Assembly: GCA_036164085.1 (NCBI GenBank) | Contig: JAYZJV010000018.1 | Location: forward strand, 1-7,975 | Reading direction: 5' to 3' | From: TMED-70 sp036164085 | GTDB lineage: Bacteria; Chloroflexota; Dehalococcoidia; Lucifugimonadales; Lucifugimonadaceae | Length of the DNA stretch: 7,975 nt | Shown: positions 5,834 through 7,975 of the stretch, piece after piece | Position numbering within the stretch: the first letter of the stretch is position 1 | How the letters are laid out: the number at the start of each line of letters is the position of its first letter | Position numbers and translations under genes: made by a program | The notes under the pieces: model-generated | What the model saw: only the letters and a program-made list of their open reading frames with translations | What the model was told of the DNA's origin: nothing | The model's database searches: none

Positions 5834-6602
5834 AACGTTTTTTACATATGAAGATCATTTCTTCAGAATACTCATTGTAAGGTTCCATGTTATAGTTTCC
5901 ATAAAAATCTACAATTTCAAAATCCAATTCATCGCTTATTCTTAAAACATCCTCTAAATAAAGAAAATATTCATATGATTCGAGATTAATTTTTTCTTTG
6001 TTCATTTCTAAAATTTGATAATTACTATGAAGTTTCTTTTCTATATCGACTTTGCTCTTACTGTACAATTTGTATTTCTCATTTTTTATTGTTTTAGATT
6101 TTAGTAAATTGTATTCTGAGCTAACAAAGTAATTATTTGGATTATGAAGATCAAATATCAAGACACCTTCTTTAGAAAGATGCTTGAATCCTGAACATAA
6201 TGCTTCGATTTGTTTTTCTTCATTTCCAACACTCATTATCGAATGAGAAGGATAAATTACTAGATCAAATTTTCTATTAAAAACTGAATTTTTTTCTTCT
6301 TTGATTTCCAATTTGGTCATGTCTTCCTTTATGAGATAAATTTTTTCATTTAATGGTTGCATAGGTTCAAATTTTTCTTTACAAATCTTAATCATTTCAT
6401 CTGAATTATCTATTCCAGTCCATTGAATTCCACATTTTATATAATCTAATAGAATTCTGACTGTTCCGATTCCCATTTCCAAAACGGAGTTTACATCTTT
6501 AAGGTGTCTATTGTATATTTTGGAGTCTTCTGGCTCCCTTATTTTATATATTACATCGTAATATTTGGCCCATTTATTATAATCAGTTTTGCATTGAATC
6601 AT
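5826..6602 (-). CDS. Class I SAM-dependent methyltransferase, substrate unknown
   Basis: This encodes a 258-residue protein with a Rossmann-type methyltransferase core. The early YDVIY (15-19) is typical of the small-molecule methyltransferase_11/25 group. SAM-binding motif I is VLEMGIGTVR (40-49), of the E-x-G-x-G-T-R type. D65 in GIDNSDEM should contact the SAM ribose, and ED near 93-94 corresponds to the adenine-binding acidic residue. FDLVIYPSHSIMSV (112-125) is the motif IV strand, and LSKEGVLIFDLHNP (142-155) the following strand and loop. The C-terminal half is lysine-rich and rich in beta structure, as in the group acting on small molecules or sugars, but the substrate cannot be read from it. 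The gene is the first of an apparent operon: its TAA lies 8 nt inside uvrB, suggesting coupled translation. No Shine-Dalgarno site is visible before the ATG. Nothing in the protein itself points to DNA repair. Confidence 0.82.
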   Translation of the reverse strand: MIQCKTDYNKWAKYYDVIYKIREPEDSKIYNRHLKDVNSVLEMGIGTVRILLDYIKCGIQWTGIDNSDEMIKICKEKFEPMQPLNEKIYLIKEDMTKLEIKEEKNSVFNRKFDLVIYPSHSIMSVGNEEKQIEALCSGFKHLSKEGVLIFDLHNPNNYFVSSEYNLLKSKTIKNEKYKLYSKSKVDIEKKLHSNYQILEMNKEKINLESYEYFLYLEDVLRISDELDFEIVDFYGNYNMEPYNEYSEEMIFICKKRYG

Positions 6603-6678
6603 TTTTAGATAATTTAATATTTACTTTAAAATTTAAATATAGTTACATATTATATAAATACTAAGAAATAATTTTTTA
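6603..6678. promoter_or_regulatory. Divergent promoter region between methyltransferase-uvrB operon and aminotransferase
   Basis: This 76-nt spacer between two divergent starts has only about six G or C bases and must hold promoters for both directions. On the + strand, TATAAA (6653-6658) and AATAAT (6667-6672) resemble -10 elements. The second ends 6 nt before the aminotransferase ATG, a distance that would give a leaderless transcript. On the - strand several AT-rich hexamers fit loosely. No clear -35 element, operator palindrome or riboswitch is recognisable. Confidence 0.4.
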
Positions 6679-7845
6679 ATGAAACTATCAAATAGACAAA
6701 ATAGACTCGGGACTGAAACTGCTTTTGAAACATTAGCTAAAGCAAAAAAGTTAGAATCCTTGGGTAAACATATCGTTCATTTGGAAATTGGAGAACCTGA
6801 CTTTGATAGTCCTGAGTATGTAATAAATGCTGCTAAAAAAGCCTTAGATGATGGATTTACCCACTATGGACCTTCTGCAGGACAACCTGAATTAAGAGAA
6901 GCTATTGCTGTTCATCAAGGAGAATTTAATGGTTATTCAATATCACCTGAAAATGTGATAGTTACTCCTGGTGGAAAACCTGTTATGTTTTTTTCAATAT
7001 TAGCATTAGTAGAAGAAGGAGATGAAGTAATATATCCAAATCCAGGATTTCCAATTTATGAATCAATGATTAATTATTCTGGAGCAAAAGCTGTTCCAAT
7101 GAAACTAGAAGAATCAAAAGATTTTAATGCGATTATTGATGATCTTGAAAAATTAATTACTAGTAGAACAAAATTAATGATTCTAAATTATCCAAATAAT
7201 CCATGCGGTTCAGTAATGAATAAAGATGATTTGAAAAGGATTTCTGAATTAGCTATTAAAAATGACATAATTGTCCTTTCCGATGAAATATATAAAGATA
7301 TGTACTATGAAGGGGAGCATTATTCTATATCTAATTTTGAAGGTATGAAGGAAAGAACAATTATATTAGATGGGTTTTCTAAAAGTTACGCTATGACAGG
7401 ATGGAGATTAGGATATGGTATTTTTCCTGATTTCATGATCGATGATGTTACAAAACTTATGACTAATTCAGTTTCTTGTACTTCTGTGTTTAGCCAAATG
7501 GCTGCAATAGCTGCTTTAGAAGGGCCTCGTGATTTTACTCAAAACATGATGGAAAAATTTAGAATAAGAAGAAAGATTGTACATGATGGTTTAAATTCTA
7601 TAGATGGAATAAATTGTAGAATGCCACTTGGAGCTTTTTACGCCTTTCCAAATATTTCAGAAACAGGGATGTCTAGTTCAGAATTTGCTGACAAAGCCCT
7701 CGATGATTATGGGGTAGCTTTATTGTCAGGTACAGCTTTTGGAAAGTATGGAGACAATTATATAAGAATTTCCTTTGCTAATTCTGAAGAAAATATAAGC
7801 TTAGCGATAGATAGATTATCTAAAATGGTTAATGATTTAAAGTAA
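6679..7845 (+). CDS. PLP-dependent class I/II aminotransferase
   Basis: This is a complete 388-residue fold-type I aminotransferase of the aspartate aminotransferase superfamily, normal in length. It transfers an amino group between an amino acid and a 2-oxo acid in the cytoplasm. Key residues are visible: GEPDF (38-42) in the N-terminal substrate loop, THYGPSAGQPELREAI (61-76), NYPNNPCG (170-177) with the cofactor-contacting asparagine, DEIY (202-205) with the aspartate that pairs with the pyridine nitrogen, SKSYAMTGWRLGY (234-246) with K235 as the Schiff-base lysine, and YIRISFA (361-367) with R363 to bind the substrate carboxylate. GEPDF and the SKSYAMTGWR block place it in the I-gamma-like group, which includes aspartate, alanine and LL-diaminopimelate-type enzymes; the amino-donor specificity is not decidable by eye. 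No Shine-Dalgarno site precedes the ATG. The 3' end overlaps the convergent winged-helix gene by 9 nt. Confidence 0.93.
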   Translation: MKLSNRQNRLGTETAFETLAKAKKLESLGKHIVHLEIGEPDFDSPEYVINAAKKALDDGFTHYGPSAGQPELREAIAVHQGEFNGYSISPENVIVTPGGKPVMFFSILALVEEGDEVIYPNPGFPIYESMINYSGAKAVPMKLEESKDFNAIIDDLEKLITSRTKLMILNYPNNPCGSVMNKDDLKRISELAIKNDIIVLSDEIYKDMYYEGEHYSISNFEGMKERTIILDGFSKSYAMTGWRLGYGIFPDFMIDDVTKLMTNSVSCTSVFSQMAAIAALEGPRDFTQNMMEKFRIRRKIVHDGLNSIDGINCRMPLGAFYAFPNISETGMSSSEFADKALDDYGVALLSGTAFGKYGDNYIRISFANSEENISLAIDRLSKMVNDLK

Positions 7846-7975
7846 ATTTAAATCTAAGAAAATACCTCTCCCTCTTACAGTTTTAATTAAGTCTAAATTT
7901 TTTGATATTGTATTTAATTTATCTCTTAATCTGTGAATATGTAGCCTCATTGCAGATTTATTGATCCCAGATCTA
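7837..7975 (-). CDS. OmpR/PhoB-type winged-helix regulator, C-terminal fragment
   Basis: Reading the - strand from base 7974 gives 45 codons and a TAA at 7839-7837; the 5' part of the gene lies beyond the window. The peptide contains NKSAMRLHIHRLRDKL (visible residues 5-20), the recognition helix of the Trans_reg_C fold. LIKTVRGRGIFL (29-40) is the C-terminal beta-hairpin wing, where most relatives read RGxGY. This identifies a DNA-binding domain of the OmpR/PhoB class, usually the output half of a two-component response regulator; whether a receiver domain precedes it cannot be seen. It converges on the aminotransferase gene and overlaps its last nine bases, leaving no room for a separate terminator. 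Its targets are unknown. Confidence 0.8.
   Translation of the reverse strand, partial: RSGINKSAMRLHIHRLRDKLNTISKNLDLIKTVRGRGIFLDLNLL

Overview
The window is a densely packed, AT-rich bacterial chromosome segment. The intergenic stretches are nearly pure A/T: the divergent spacer at 6603-6678 has only about six G or C bases. It suggests a free-living bacterium with a streamlined, low-GC genome. The mix of a COG1921 (SelA-like) PLP enzyme, a DUF1932 dehydrogenase, a NIPSNAP protein and a stand-alone DUF59 gene beside a short Mrp ATPase resembles AT-rich marine Chloroflexota (SAR202-type). That placement is inferred from gene content only and no marker gene in the window settles it.

Layout. (1) Positions 1-2310, + strand: the 3' end of acetyl-CoA synthetase (acs), a SelA-like fold-type I PLP enzyme 19 nt later, and a DUF1932-type NAD(P)-dependent dehydrogenase that overlaps it by 4 nt through a TTG start inside the TGA stop. 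The last two look like a translationally coupled metabolic pair. (2) Positions 2311-3434, - strand: a stand-alone DUF59/SufT-like gene followed by an Mrp/NBP35-type ATPase, joined by a TAATG stop/start. This is the usual two-domain Mrp Fe-S carrier split over two genes. The Mrp stop codon directly abuts the dehydrogenase stop codon, in the middle of a perfect 18-nt palindrome. (3) Positions 3435-3529: an AT-rich spacer with a plausible promoter for the DUF59-mrp pair. (4) Positions 3530-6602, - strand: a class I SAM-dependent methyltransferase, uvrB (8-nt overlap) and a NIPSNAP-like gene (24-nt gap), apparently one operon. (5) Positions 6603-6678: a divergent promoter region. (6) Positions 6679-7845, + strand: a complete class I/II PLP aminotransferase. 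(7) Positions 7837-7975, - strand: the 3' end of a gene ending in an OmpR/PhoB-type winged-helix domain. It converges on the aminotransferase and overlaps it by 9 nt.

Working together: acs makes acetyl-CoA. The PLP enzyme and dehydrogenase beside it probably act in sequence on a small hydroxy- or amino-acid substrate, which is not identified here. DUF59 and Mrp serve Fe-S cluster assembly or transfer. UvrB is the damage-verifying helicase of nucleotide excision repair; its two operon neighbours have no obvious repair role. I see no RNA gene, CRISPR array, insertion sequence, phage gene or attachment site. Most of the window is ordinary housekeeping and metabolism. The points most worth a second look are the Mrp protein without its usual CXXC motif, the palindrome at the convergent stop codons, and the coupled SelA-like/DUF1932 pair.
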